DNA from: CAYSZB01 sp964435475
Lineage (GTDB): Bacteria > Chloroflexota > Anaerolineae > Anaerolineales > Anaerolineaceae
Direction of reading: 5' to 3'
DNA: 64,000 nucleotides
Assembly: GCA_964435475.1 (NCBI GenBank)
Contig: CAYSZB010000002.1
Location: 1 to 64,000, forward strand
Below are positions 54,262-63,442 of the stretch, piece by piece. Under the pieces are notes generated by a model, which was not told the origin of the DNA, made no database searches, and worked only from the letters and a program-made list of their open reading frames with translations. How positions within the stretch are numbered: the stretch's first letter is position 1; each line of letters opens with the position of its first letter. Both the position numbers and the translations under genes were made by a program.

Positions 54262-55970
54262 GAATTTCTCTCCTTGAGCATAAATTTTTCCGCTGCCAAC
54301 AGGAATTCGTCGGCGCGAACAACCTTGACCTTCTGCGGGTCAAGGGTTTGAACAAAATGGTAGACATCCGCCACCGTTGTGCGGTAGGCAAAAAGGTGAC
54401 AGGCAATGAAGCGGGTCTGGGGGCCGGGTGCTTCGATCAAGGCACGTATTCCAGAAAGCACCTGCTCAGCCGGCAGACCGATCTGGCTGAGGTGTGGCCA
54501 GGCATATGAAACCAGCGGTCGTTTCCCCGCCATGGTCATTGGTGTCTTGTTGAGATGGAAATACCCGGCAATATAGCCCAAAAAGTTGCCCGGCGCATTG
54601 GCGTGGTCATTGATCACCCGTTGGGGAATATTGCAGGTGTATGAGGTGGTGATGCGGATGTCAGACTGGTCGCACAACCTGGCGCTTTCCCGCATATAAG
54701 CCGGCAGGTCTGGCACCAGTGGCGGGATAAGGTAACCAGCCCCGGACGGACCCGCCACAAGCATGTCGTTTGCTGACAGGTTTTGGTAATAATTTTCCAG
54801 GAGTGCTGGTGCCAACTCGACCAGCAGAGGTTGCACTTCCCAATTGAATGGCACCAATCCCCGTTCCGGGCGGCGCCAGTTGCCCACTTCGGCAGTATTC
54901 ATCAGCGTGAATTGGTCCCCATCGGAAAGGGTGAAGGTCAGGTAGATCTTCTCCTCAGGGGCCACCTCCCCCGGAGCCATGTAATGCTGCTTCAATGCTG
55001 ATTGTGCAGGCAGCTGGCTGTGGAATGAATAGTTGCTTGCCAAAAAGGTCGGTCCCAGTCGCAAGCCATTGGCTGAAATGGATAACATGAACGCAAATTC
55101 GTCATCCCGGTCAGTATGCCAGCCCAAAATGGTCGGGTAGGGCAAAGGCTTAACCGACTTTTGGATCTGTGTCCCCAGGCGGGTTTCCGGGCTGCCTAAT
55201 CCCAGCAGCCACATTCCCAAAGAACACACCAGGTGATCGATCTTCGTGTTGAAAAGGAAGTTGCGCAAACCCAAAGGACCCGCGACCAACATCAACAGCA
55301 GTTTTTGACCCAAAGATCGCAAGCCTCCCTTCTTGAAGCAGGATAGGCTGAAAGAAAAGAGCTTGTTCTGGACAATGTAATCAGTAATTTCCGCCCGCTG
55401 CCAGGTGGGTTCATAGTGAGCGACTGTGCCGGGTGTGCATTGCTTAAAGAGGTTTTGATAAGCCCATTTGTAAAGTGATACGCGTTCAGAGAATCGCCCC
55501 CGCAGGTCAATTTTCACCTCGATCCCATAGTATTCCCGGATGACCTTGACATGGTCCGGGTGCACCACCAGCAGGTCCTGCAATCCGGAATACATCAATG
55601 CCAGGTTGATCGATTCAGGCAGGGCGGGATCGAACAATACCATTCCCTTTAACAGGTCGCGATATTTGAAAATACCCGCCAACAGGTCCTTCAGCTCATG
55701 GATGCGTATGTCATAACGGGTGCGGTATTGATCCAGGTTGTCAAGGTCGTTCCGCTTGAGAACTTCGCGGTATTTGCCGAACCAGTCTTCTTCCGTCATC
55801 TGCACGGAGTTGGTCTTGCGGGTATTTGGATCATCATAATTACCATAGTCAAGGAACAGCCTGGGACCCTGACGATTTACCAGTCCCTGCAGGCTATTGG
55901 CAGTCAGGCGCTCTGCAAACGTCAATTCGGAGACATCCAGCAGATCAATTGAGTAGGTTTCTTCTGACAT
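54258..55970 (-). CDS. GxGYxYP-domain putative glycoside hydrolase
   Basis: The 570-residue protein has no signal peptide. It matches the GxGYxYP family by its N-terminus (DVSELTFAERLTANSLQGLV, NRQGPRLFLDYG), LTFTLSDGDQF, WEVQPLLVELAPALLENYYQ and the name motif as GPSGAGYLIPP, so the last YP is degenerate (LIP). The family is predicted to be glycosidases from gene context and fold, without firm biochemistry. Coupling to a GPH symporter fits intracellular cleavage of an imported glycoside. AAAAGGAG precedes the ATG. Confidence 0.82.
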   Translation of the reverse strand: MSEETYSIDLLDVSELTFAERLTANSLQGLVNRQGPRLFLDYGNYDDPNTRKTNSVQMTEEDWFGKYREVLKRNDLDNLDQYRTRYDIRIHELKDLLAGIFKYRDLLKGMVLFDPALPESINLALMYSGLQDLLVVHPDHVKVIREYYGIEVKIDLRGRFSERVSLYKWAYQNLFKQCTPGTVAHYEPTWQRAEITDYIVQNKLFSFSLSCFKKGGLRSLGQKLLLMLVAGPLGLRNFLFNTKIDHLVCSLGMWLLGLGSPETRLGTQIQKSVKPLPYPTILGWHTDRDDEFAFMLSISANGLRLGPTFLASNYSFHSQLPAQSALKQHYMAPGEVAPEEKIYLTFTLSDGDQFTLMNTAEVGNWRRPERGLVPFNWEVQPLLVELAPALLENYYQNLSANDMLVAGPSGAGYLIPPLVPDLPAYMRESARLCDQSDIRITTSYTCNIPQRVINDHANAPGNFLGYIAGYFHLNKTPMTMAGKRPLVSYAWPHLSQIGLPAEQVLSGIRALIEAPGPQTRFIACHLFAYRTTVADVYHFVQTLDPQKVKVVRADEFLLAAEKFMLKERNS

Positions 55971-56000
55971 ATTGCTCCTTTTCAGTTATGTTTTTTCAGG

Positions 56001-56414
56001 TCAAGAAAAGATCTTTGGGTTCTGTGTCAGCAGGTTCTGCAGTGGGATGAAGAGAGGTTGTGGCAGGTCAGACAAATCGAACCATCCGACTTCGCTGGAC
56101 TCATCCGGCGCATTAAGCGATGCATCTCCATTGGCATGAACCATCCGCATCCAAACGGTAATGTAATGCTTACCTTCCAAAGGGAAAATATCATTGGTGA
56201 TGGTGATAAAACGCGGCACATCTCCCACAACACCTGTCTCTTCCGCCAATTCGCGCAACGCACAGTTTTCCAGTGATTCACCAAATTCCAGGTGTCCACC
56301 CGGTGTTGACCACGTACCACTGCCATGCGAGTTGACCCGTTTCACCATCAGCAGCTTGTTCTGGCGCAGGCAGATCACCCCGACACCTACTTTAGGAAAA
56401 GCAGCCTCACTCAT
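56001..56414 (-). CDS. Nudix hydrolase
   Basis: The 137-residue protein has a complete Nudix box, GGHLEFGESLENCALRELAE followed by ETGV, which binds the metal for pyrophosphate hydrolysis. The text GVICLRQNKLLMVKRVNSHG with WSTPGGHLEFGE resembles ADP-ribose or nucleotide diphosphatase members. The ATG at 56414 overlaps the end of the upstream flavoprotein gene; a longer in-frame start at 56447 is possible. The substrate cannot be told from sequence. Confidence 0.92.
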   Translation of the reverse strand: MSEAAFPKVGVGVICLRQNKLLMVKRVNSHGSGTWSTPGGHLEFGESLENCALRELAEETGVVGDVPRFITITNDIFPLEGKHYITVWMRMVHANGDASLNAPDESSEVGWFDLSDLPQPLFIPLQNLLTQNPKIFS

Positions 56415-57738
56415 GCCATAACCTTTTGGCTTCAACAACCCAGGCATTAAACTGGGCTGGGCTTTCAGGGAACTTGAGGTAATGTTGCTTGATCTTTCCA
56501 GCCTGGGAGGAAGCCTGCATGAATTTTTTCAGGCTGGCAGCTTTGAATTGCCCGGTTACAACGCCCCATAGCAAGGTTAGAGCGATTTTGACCAGCTTTT
56601 TCATGCTCATGTGCAACTCAAAATTCTGGTTCAACTCCTCAAAATCCGCACTGGAAAAAATGATCCCTTTATGAAACAGGTAGTTGACATCCTTGCGGGT
56701 CAATTCAGCGGCTGCTGGCAGTTGTGCCAGGCTGGCGGCAAACTTTGCGCCCTGTCCACGCTGGTAACGCAGGTTGTAGTCCCACAGGGCTGCCAGGCTG
56801 GTATCACCGATCTTTAATGCCTGGTCGGCTGTTTCAACTGCAATCTTCACAGCAGTAAAGCCCGAGGTGATGCCCTCACCCGAGAAGGGTTTGTTCTGAT
56901 TGGCGGTATCCCCGATGAGCATCAGTCCATTCCCCACCATTGAGAACGGTGTCCGTGTAAAGGGGATGACACCCTGGCGGTGCCCCACCACCCTGCCCGG
57001 GTCGCCAAAATACTCTTCCCGCCATTGGCGCAGTTTTTGCCAGGCATAATCATAACTGTGCGGCTGACCAATTCCCAACACCACATCATCGCCATAACTC
57101 TTATTCCAGAACGCCTTATGGAACATGTAACCGTTGCTGCCGGTAAGGCTGCCTTCCGGAAGGTCAGAACGCAATTCCAGGCACACATACAAGCGTTTTT
57201 CTGGAGGTACAGGTGCGTTTTCTACACCAAGGTCTGTTGGTAGTTTTGTGCGCACAGCACCAGCTATGCCGGAGGCATCCACCACCAGGGATGCGTGTGC
57301 AGTAAAACGCTCACCATTAAGAGTTCCTTTTACCCCCACGATCCGTTTACCTTCAAGTACCAGTTCCTCAACCTTTGCATCCTGGCGCAGGTCAGCACCA
57401 GCCGAAATGGCATAGAACCTCAGACGTTGCATAAGCAAAGGCATATTCACCACATAAAACGTGTTGCGCACAGGCAATTTCATTATTTCATCAGGTGAAT
57501 AAGTGAAACCTATGTTTTCGGTATGGATCAGCTCAGGTGGCTCGGGATGGGGAATGTCAAATTCGTCAAAGCGTACTTTTTCCATGTGGATGATCTCGAT
57601 CGCCTTGCCCAAAGCAGAAAAGGGTTTTTCCTCCAGCACAAGCACCTTATGTCCCCGCTGTGCCATGCGCCAGGCAAAGACGGTGCCTGCGGTGCCAGCC
57701 CCAACAACGATCACATCGGTAAAGAATTGCTTTTCCAT
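56407..57738 (-). CDS. FAD-dependent oxidoreductase, geranylgeranyl-reductase-like
   Basis: The 443-residue flavoprotein has the N-terminal dinucleotide motif VIVVGAGTAGTVFAWRMAQR, the second FAD motif LMLIGDTANQNKPFSGEGIT, and SLVVDASGIAGAVRTKLP. The overall pattern is that of the geranylgeranyl reductase / PHBH-like group, which saturate isoprenoid chains or hydroxylate aromatics. A lipid or quinone side-chain reductase is possible given the mevalonate gene elsewhere in the window, but this is inference. The ATG at 57738 follows GGAGG; an upstream TTG is less likely. Confidence 0.85.
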   Translation of the reverse strand: MEKQFFTDVIVVGAGTAGTVFAWRMAQRGHKVLVLEEKPFSALGKAIEIIHMEKVRFDEFDIPHPEPPELIHTENIGFTYSPDEIMKLPVRNTFYVVNMPLLMQRLRFYAISAGADLRQDAKVEELVLEGKRIVGVKGTLNGERFTAHASLVVDASGIAGAVRTKLPTDLGVENAPVPPEKRLYVCLELRSDLPEGSLTGSNGYMFHKAFWNKSYGDDVVLGIGQPHSYDYAWQKLRQWREEYFGDPGRVVGHRQGVIPFTRTPFSMVGNGLMLIGDTANQNKPFSGEGITSGFTAVKIAVETADQALKIGDTSLAALWDYNLRYQRGQGAKFAASLAQLPAAAELTRKDVNYLFHKGIIFSSADFEELNQNFELHMSMKKLVKIALTLLWGVVTGQFKAASLKKFMQASSQAGKIKQHYLKFPESPAQFNAWVVEAKRLWHE

Positions 57739-57917
57739 CAGGGTCAACCTCCAGGAAGTGAGTTTGGTTAATTATAGACGAGAAGTAATATTTTGCCGGG
57801 TATCAACCAGTAAATCACTGTGAGTTTGGCAAAATAACTGTGAATTGATATTAAACAAGTACAATAAATAGTGTACAGCTTAATTCTCACAACCGATGAT
57901 CACAAGGAGAGCCATTC

Positions 57918-59447
57918 ATGAAACCTCGATCCAAATTCATTATTCGCTTGATAGTTTTGGTAATGATTTTTCTTGTGTCCTTCCAGTCAGTACAGGTTAA
58001 TGCTCAAACTTTACGCGCAGGTGAGCGCGGACCCATCCAGACATTGATCGATAACGCAACTGATGGTGACACGGTCATTATTCCTGCAGGCACCTACAGC
58101 GAAACCCTGACTATCGATAAGAACCTTACCCTCACAGGTGGAAGCAATCTCGATACTATCCTCCATCCAGCAGGATCTGGTCAACGTGTGATCACCGTGA
58201 CAGCAGGTCATAACCTCGTCGTCAATTACCTTTATATCCAGAATGGCCAGGCGCCAGGTAATGGCGGCGGTGGTATTTACATGGCTGGTGGCAACCTGAC
58301 AGTAGACCATAGTTTCTTCAACAATAATTCCGCTGATTATGGTGGAGCCATTTTCATGGAAGCCAACACTTCAACGGTCACCATAAATAACAGCTACCTG
58401 ATCGCCAATACTGCCACTGCAGATGGGGGTGCTGTTTTTGCCAGGGGAAATGCCACATTGTATCTGGCATACTTCGGCAACAACAATGCCGGCTCGCATG
58501 GTGGGGGCATTCATGTACAGGACGGTAGCCTGACGACATGGGGTGGTCAATTTATCGATAACGTTGCTGGCGGAAATGGGGGAGGCGCGAACGTTAACAA
58601 CAACGTTTCCATTTCTCTTACATACTTCACAACCAATACTTCAGGGAACCAGGGTGGGGGACTGCTTCAATGGAATTCAGATAAAACAGTCACCATAGCT
58701 TCAGCAACTTTTACCGGCAACACAGCTGAGCTTAATGGCGGCGGAGCATATCTGACAAGCCATGCGACCATTTCTTACAACAAATTCATTTCAAATACTG
58801 CCAATTCCAGCGGAACAAGTGATACATATGGAGGAGGCTTATATGCATCAAATGGTGCAGATGTCACCTATTCAAAATTCATAGACAATCGGGTAATTTG
58901 CTCCGGTTGCGCACTCAGACTGGGCGGAGCGGTCTTCACTTCAGGTGTATTTAATGGCACCAACCTGCTATTTGCAAGAAATGTTGCCAGTTACGGTTCT
59001 GCCTTATACTTTAGCAATTCGACGGGCTGGCTGAACCATGTGACCATTGGTCAGCCAACCAGGGCAAATAACTCTGCGATTCTGGTTAACTCAGGCAGCA
59101 ACCTCACCATGTACAACAGCATCATCAGTTCCTATCCTACCGGGGTTTACATATCAGGAACTTTATATGAGGGAAATAACATATTATTTAATAATGGCAC
59201 CAATTTCTTCGTCAATCTCGGGGTTCACAATGCCTATGGATCCACATTATTAAATATTGATCCCTTATTTATGGACCCTGCAACTGATGATTATCATCTA
59301 CGCGCATTTTCTCCTGCGATTGGAGCAGGAACTGATACACCCATAGTAGTCCTCTACGACCTCGATGTCAAATCACGCACCAACCGTTGGGATATCGGGG
59401 CATACCAGTTCTGGACAAGCTTTTATTTACCCCTTCTTATAAGGTAG
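57918..59447 (+). CDS. Secreted parallel beta-helix protein with YLPLLIR tail
   Basis: The 509-residue protein has a signal peptide (1-30). A right-handed beta-helix follows, made of polymorphic-outer-membrane-like repeats such as GGGIYMAGGNLTVDHSFF, NNSADYGGAIFMEAN and GGGLYASNGADVTYSKFIDN. The early LIDNATDGDTVIIPAGTYSE is the usual entry to pectin-lyase-like helices. No catalytic residues are recognised; it may bind or cut polysaccharide or act as an adhesin. It ends FWTSFYLPLLIR, matching the tail of the subtilase at 11.2 kb. AAGGAG lies upstream of the ATG. Confidence 0.9.
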   Translation: MKPRSKFIIRLIVLVMIFLVSFQSVQVNAQTLRAGERGPIQTLIDNATDGDTVIIPAGTYSETLTIDKNLTLTGGSNLDTILHPAGSGQRVITVTAGHNLVVNYLYIQNGQAPGNGGGGIYMAGGNLTVDHSFFNNNSADYGGAIFMEANTSTVTINNSYLIANTATADGGAVFARGNATLYLAYFGNNNAGSHGGGIHVQDGSLTTWGGQFIDNVAGGNGGGANVNNNVSISLTYFTTNTSGNQGGGLLQWNSDKTVTIASATFTGNTAELNGGGAYLTSHATISYNKFISNTANSSGTSDTYGGGLYASNGADVTYSKFIDNRVICSGCALRLGGAVFTSGVFNGTNLLFARNVASYGSALYFSNSTGWLNHVTIGQPTRANNSAILVNSGSNLTMYNSIISSYPTGVYISGTLYEGNNILFNNGTNFFVNLGVHNAYGSTLLNIDPLFMDPATDDYHLRAFSPAIGAGTDTPIVVLYDLDVKSRTNRWDIGAYQFWTSFYLPLLIR

Positions 59448-59481
59448 ATCTTAACCCCGGGTCTTAATTCGCACAAAAGAA

Positions 59482-59513
59482 AACCCATTACCCGGGTAAT
59501 GGGTTTCTTTTTA
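59482..59513 (+). terminator. Terminator after the beta-helix gene
   Basis: A 12-bp perfect stem (59482-59493 with 59494-59505, palindromic at the centre) is followed by a T-rich run. It may work in both directions, since an A-rich run precedes the stem. Confidence 0.85.
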
Positions 59514-59630
59514 TAATTTTTCTCACCAATATTGCATAACACAATACATTGTTACTTTTTCTCATTTATTTTGATAATTTGTACTATAATATTGGTTGTT
59601 ACTGCTTATATGCAGTTGAGGATATGAATA

Positions 59631-60683
59631 ATGCCAACCACTTCTTTCGACCAGGTAGAGAATGGAACCTCCGCTTTACCATCAGGATCTCTTGGTGACA
59701 GGGTAAAATCTATTCGCCTTGGGCAGGGACTTTCACTAAGAGCCCTTGCTATGTTAAGCGGTTTAAATGTCAATACCCTGAGCCTGATCGAAAACGACAA
59801 AACCTCTCCCTCCGTCAGTACCTTGCAGCAACTGGCAGGTGCACTTAAGGTCCCCATCAGCATGTTTTTCTACAATGCACCGCTGCAAAAGCGGCTCGTC
59901 TTCACTCCAGCCACCAGCCGCCCCCAGAGCGTGGTTGGGTCTGCATCGATCTTTAATCTCGCGCAGGATATCGCCGGCAACGCAGTCCAGGCTATGATTG
60001 TCGCCCTTCAGCCGGGATGCAGCAGTGGTGAGCGCCTGATCGTCCATACCGGGCATGAATTCATCTTCTGCGTCAGTGGCGAAGTAACTTTTTCAGTGGA
60101 CAACACACAATACGCGATGCATCAGGGCGATAGCCTGCTCTTTGAAGCACATCTCCCCCATTCCTGGCAGAATACGGGTGTCAAACCGGCAGAATTGCTG
60201 CTGATCATCCACCCCACAGAACCCAGGGAACCAGTTCAGGAACGACATTTTACCGAAGTCAATTCATTCCAAAAGGAGTTTTTAATGAAGATAGCATTGA
60301 TCACAGATGATGGTAAATCCATCAGCCAGCATTTCGGACGGGCACCATTCTACCTGGTGGTCACCATTGAAGATGGCAAAGTTACAAATCGTGAAATGCG
60401 CAGTAAACTAGGCCATAACCAGTTCAGTGACCAACCCCATGGCCAGGAACATCATGGCCAGGGACATGGCTTCGATCCCGCTTCCCACGACCGGCATTTC
60501 AGCATGGCGCAGGCCATTTCTGACTGCCGGGAACTGATCTGCGGCGGCATGGGCATGGGTGCCTATCAAAGCATGCAACAGTTCAACATCAAACCCATCG
60601 TGACGGATATCCGGGATATCGACGAAGCGATCCAGGCATACCTTGATGGGAAATTAACCGATCATACCGAATTGCTTCATTAA
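59631..60683 (+). CDS. XRE-cupin regulator fused in frame to a NifX-like domain
   Basis: The 350-residue frame has an XRE helix-turn-helix (about 22-77, LGQGLSLRALAMLSGLNVNT), a cupin sensor (100-195, GHEFIFCVSGEVTF, HLPHSWQNTG) and a dinitrogenase-cofactor-type (NifX/NifB) domain (219-350, MKIALITDDGKSISQHFGRA, ICGGMGMGAYQSMQQF). A His-rich insert lies near 258-287. AAAAGGAG at 60271-60278 is placed ideally before the internal ATG at 60285, in the same frame. The last domain may therefore also be made alone as a 132-residue protein. A metal or FeMo-type ligand for the last domain is plausible. Confidence 0.82.
   Translation: MPTTSFDQVENGTSALPSGSLGDRVKSIRLGQGLSLRALAMLSGLNVNTLSLIENDKTSPSVSTLQQLAGALKVPISMFFYNAPLQKRLVFTPATSRPQSVVGSASIFNLAQDIAGNAVQAMIVALQPGCSSGERLIVHTGHEFIFCVSGEVTFSVDNTQYAMHQGDSLLFEAHLPHSWQNTGVKPAELLLIIHPTEPREPVQERHFTEVNSFQKEFLMKIALITDDGKSISQHFGRAPFYLVVTIEDGKVTNREMRSKLGHNQFSDQPHGQEHHGQGHGFDPASHDRHFSMAQAISDCRELICGGMGMGAYQSMQQFNIKPIVTDIRDIDEAIQAYLDGKLTDHTELLH
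60285..60683 (+). CDS. Internal start: stand-alone NifX/dinitrogenase cofactor domain protein
   Basis: The ATG at 60285 has a near-perfect Shine-Dalgarno (AAAAGGAG) six bases upstream and begins exactly at the domain boundary (MKIALITDDGKSISQHFGRA). It shares the frame of the regulator, so it would give a shorter 132-residue product from the same message. Similar domains usually occur as separate small proteins binding iron-molybdenum or other metal clusters. Confidence 0.5.
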   Translation: MKIALITDDGKSISQHFGRAPFYLVVTIEDGKVTNREMRSKLGHNQFSDQPHGQEHHGQGHGFDPASHDRHFSMAQAISDCRELICGGMGMGAYQSMQQFNIKPIVTDIRDIDEAIQAYLDGKLTDHTELLH

Positions 60684-60767
60684 TTCAATAAACCTATAGG
60701 CAAGATCAAGGAAAATACATGGCATATTCATAAGCATGGGTATGCCATGTAGGATATAATTTTTCCG

Positions 60768-61616
60768 ATGTTTAGCAACCTGCCACCACTTGTCAACATA
60801 TTATTACTTAGCCTGATGGCCAGCCTGGGAACAGGTATCGGTGGGCTGATCGCCATCATCCGCCGACCAGGCAGGCGCTCTTACGGCTTGCTCATGGGAT
60901 ATACCGCAGGGGTGATGATCAGCCTGTCATTCCTGGAATTGGTCAATGAAGCTTGGGAACTGGCTGGCCCGTTGACCGCCACCATTGGCTTTGGCCTGGG
61001 TGCGGTCTTCATGTTCGTCCTCGACCATTTTGCCCCCCATATTCGTTTTGGCGAAAAAGAGATTCCCGTTAAAGATAGTGAGCAAAACGGCAGCATGGAT
61101 GCGCCCCGCCTCGGGATGGGGCGTCACCGTCACGGGCGGTTTGGTGCAGAGACCTACCCCATCAATCGCAGCCTGATGAAAACCGGGTTGTTATTGGCTG
61201 TTGGTATCACCCTGCACAACCTTCCTGAAGGCATTGCAGTCGGCGCAGGCTACCTGACCAACCCACAGTTCGGCATTTTTATCGCCATCGCCATCCTCCT
61301 GCACAACATTCCTGAAGGGCTGGCAACCGCCCTGCCGCTTTGCAAAGCAGGTATGCAGCGTAAGGACGCCCTTTTGGTGGCATTTCTCTCCGGCCTGGCC
61401 GAACCCGTCGGCGCTCTCTTGGCAGCTCTGGTACTGGTTAACTTCAGCAACTTTGTCCCCGGCGCACTGGCATTTGCTGGTGGTGTCATGACCTTCATCA
61501 CCCTCGATGAACTGATCCCCACTGCCCGTCAATTCGGTCATGAGCACTACACAGCCATCGGCATCATCCTGGGATCATTATCCGTTTTTGCCCTTTCAGG
61601 CATCTTTGGCGTCTAA
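60768..61616 (+). CDS. ZIP-family metal transporter
   Basis: The 282-residue membrane protein has eight predicted helices and the two ZIP metal-site motifs HNLPEGIAVGAGY and HNIPEGLATALPL in helices 4 and 5. A cytoplasmic loop rich in His and Arg (GMGRHRHGRFGAE) precedes them. ZIP proteins import zinc, iron or manganese. Placement after the His-rich NifX-like protein suggests linked metal handling, but no metal-responsive operator is evident. Confidence 0.92.
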   Translation: MFSNLPPLVNILLLSLMASLGTGIGGLIAIIRRPGRRSYGLLMGYTAGVMISLSFLELVNEAWELAGPLTATIGFGLGAVFMFVLDHFAPHIRFGEKEIPVKDSEQNGSMDAPRLGMGRHRHGRFGAETYPINRSLMKTGLLLAVGITLHNLPEGIAVGAGYLTNPQFGIFIAIAILLHNIPEGLATALPLCKAGMQRKDALLVAFLSGLAEPVGALLAALVLVNFSNFVPGALAFAGGVMTFITLDELIPTARQFGHEHYTAIGIILGSLSVFALSGIFGV

Positions 61617-61705
61617 TCCCTTGATCATTAATTTTAATCAGATCAATATCCGCTGACATAATGATGCTAGAATCAAAACAACATTGATATCTGGAGGAAA
61701 CAACC

Positions 61706-63028
61706 ATGCCAAAGGCTACATTTCACTTTCCACAAGGTTTTCTCTGGGGTTCAGCCACTTCATCCCACCAGGTGGAAGGGTTCAACACCAACAATGACAT
61801 GTGGGCCTGGGAACAGGGAGAGGGCAACATTACCAATGGCGACAAATCCGGTCGGGCGTGCGACTGGTGGGGCGGCCGCTGGCGCGAGGATTTTGACCGC
61901 GCGCATGAAACCTACCAGAATGCCCACCGCCTGTCAATAGAGTGGAGCCGCATTCAGCCTGCGCCTGACCGTTGGGATGAGCAGGCGCTGGACAAATACC
62001 GCGACATGCTGCAGGGCTTACGGCAGCGCAAGATGGCCGCCATGTTGACGCTGCACCACTTCTCCAACCCGCTATGGGTGGCTGAAATTGGCGGCTGGGA
62101 AAACGATGGGATCGTCGACCTGTTCGCAGCCTATACCCGAAAAAGCGTGGAAGCCTTAAAGTCTTACTGCAACCTGTGGGTCACGATCAACGAGCCCAAC
62201 GTCTATGCCCTCTCAGCCTATCTCTCAGGAGTTTTCCCGCCAGGTAAAAAAGACATCAAAGCCGCCATGCATGTCTACACCAACATGGTCAAAGCGCATG
62301 CCGCAGCTTATCATGTCATCCATGAGCTTCAAGCGGATGCACAGGTCGGTGTAGCGCATAATTACCGTGCCTTCCAACCAGCAACCTGGTCGCCCATGGA
62401 CAAGTGGATGGCCAGGTTCTATGACCAGGTCTTTAACCGCAGTTTCTGTGATGCCCTTGAATCCGGCAAGTTCAACCTGGTAATGCACAAGGAAACCATC
62501 CCTGCCGCGGTTCACACCCAGGATTTTATCGGCTTGAACTATTACACCCGTGACATGGTGAGCTTCCGGCCTTTTAAATTCAAGGATCTCTTTGCCAAAC
62601 TATTCTTTAAACCGGATGATGACCTCAGCGAGACAGGTTTTCTCGCCAACGTGCCGCAAGGATTCAAAGAAGGTCTGAAATGGGCCAGGGGTTATGATAA
62701 GCCCATTTATGTGACCGAAAACGGGGTTGAAGATTCACGCGATGACTTTCGCCGCCGCTATACCATCATGCACCTGCACCAACTGTGGCACCAGATCAGC
62801 CATAATTACCAGGTCAAAGGTTACTTCCACTGGAGCCTGGTCGATAATTTTGAGTGGGAGCGCGGCTGGTCACAGCGTTTTGGCCTGTGGGGATTGGATG
62901 TTTCCACCCAGGCACGCATTCGCCGCCGGTCAGTGGATATGTACAAAGAGATCTGTCGCAGCAACAGCCTGTCAAGTGAAGTGGTGAAGGAATATAGTCC
63001 CGAAATATACGAAAAGATCTTCCCTTAA
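61706..63028 (+). CDS. GH1 family beta-glucosidase
   Basis: The 440-residue TIM-barrel glycosidase has the N-terminal FPQGFLWGSATSSHQVEG, the acid/base Glu in WVTINEPNVYALSAYL, and the nucleophile Glu in PIYVTENGVEDSRDDFRRRY. WSLVDNFEWERGWSQRFGLW lies near the C-terminus. It lacks a signal peptide and is therefore cytoplasmic, releasing glucose or a related sugar from beta-glycosides. GGAGG is well placed before the ATG. Confidence 0.95.
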   Translation: MPKATFHFPQGFLWGSATSSHQVEGFNTNNDMWAWEQGEGNITNGDKSGRACDWWGGRWREDFDRAHETYQNAHRLSIEWSRIQPAPDRWDEQALDKYRDMLQGLRQRKMAAMLTLHHFSNPLWVAEIGGWENDGIVDLFAAYTRKSVEALKSYCNLWVTINEPNVYALSAYLSGVFPPGKKDIKAAMHVYTNMVKAHAAAYHVIHELQADAQVGVAHNYRAFQPATWSPMDKWMARFYDQVFNRSFCDALESGKFNLVMHKETIPAAVHTQDFIGLNYYTRDMVSFRPFKFKDLFAKLFFKPDDDLSETGFLANVPQGFKEGLKWARGYDKPIYVTENGVEDSRDDFRRRYTIMHLHQLWHQISHNYQVKGYFHWSLVDNFEWERGWSQRFGLWGLDVSTQARIRRRSVDMYKEICRSNSLSSEVVKEYSPEIYEKIFP

Positions 63029-63087
63029 AGGCTTTTCATGCCAATAAGAGAAGATATTCGGAACAAAACCTGAATAATTTTAACCTT

Positions 63088-63420
63088 TTACGGTCGGATG
63101 ATGATCAAGAGGAAGACCAGTGCTGCCAGCAACGTTCCCACGAACACGATCGCCGGACTGGGATTGTTCTGCTGCACCGACTCGTCCCTGATCTGCTCAA
63201 GACTCTTGAAACCCAACAGGCGCAGCATTCCCCACACAAAAAGCCCTGCTATGATCGCGATCACCGGTCCCCAGAACGCGATCTGCGCCAACACCTTGGG
63301 GAGTGCTTCCAGATAAGCCCGCCAGGCATCGCCTGATATCAAAAACGCGATTGCCTGTCCCAGGATCAATGCTACCAGCAAGATCAGGCCTATCGCCAGC
63401 CAACTTTTCATTTTTTTCAT
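63088..63420 (-). CDS. Small three-helix membrane protein, unknown
   Basis: The 110-residue protein has transmembrane helices at about 6-28, 46-72 and 88-108. A GGAGCTG sequence lies upstream of its ATG. No family is recognised. The next gene upstream on the same strand ends 22 bases away, so the two are probably co-transcribed. Confidence 0.7.
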   Translation of the reverse strand: MKKMKSWLAIGLILLVALILGQAIAFLISGDAWRAYLEALPKVLAQIAFWGPVIAIIAGLFVWGMLRLLGFKSLEQIRDESVQQNNPSPAIVFVGTLLAALVFLLIIIRP

Positions 63421-63442
63421 AATTCCAGCTCCTTAATTAAAG

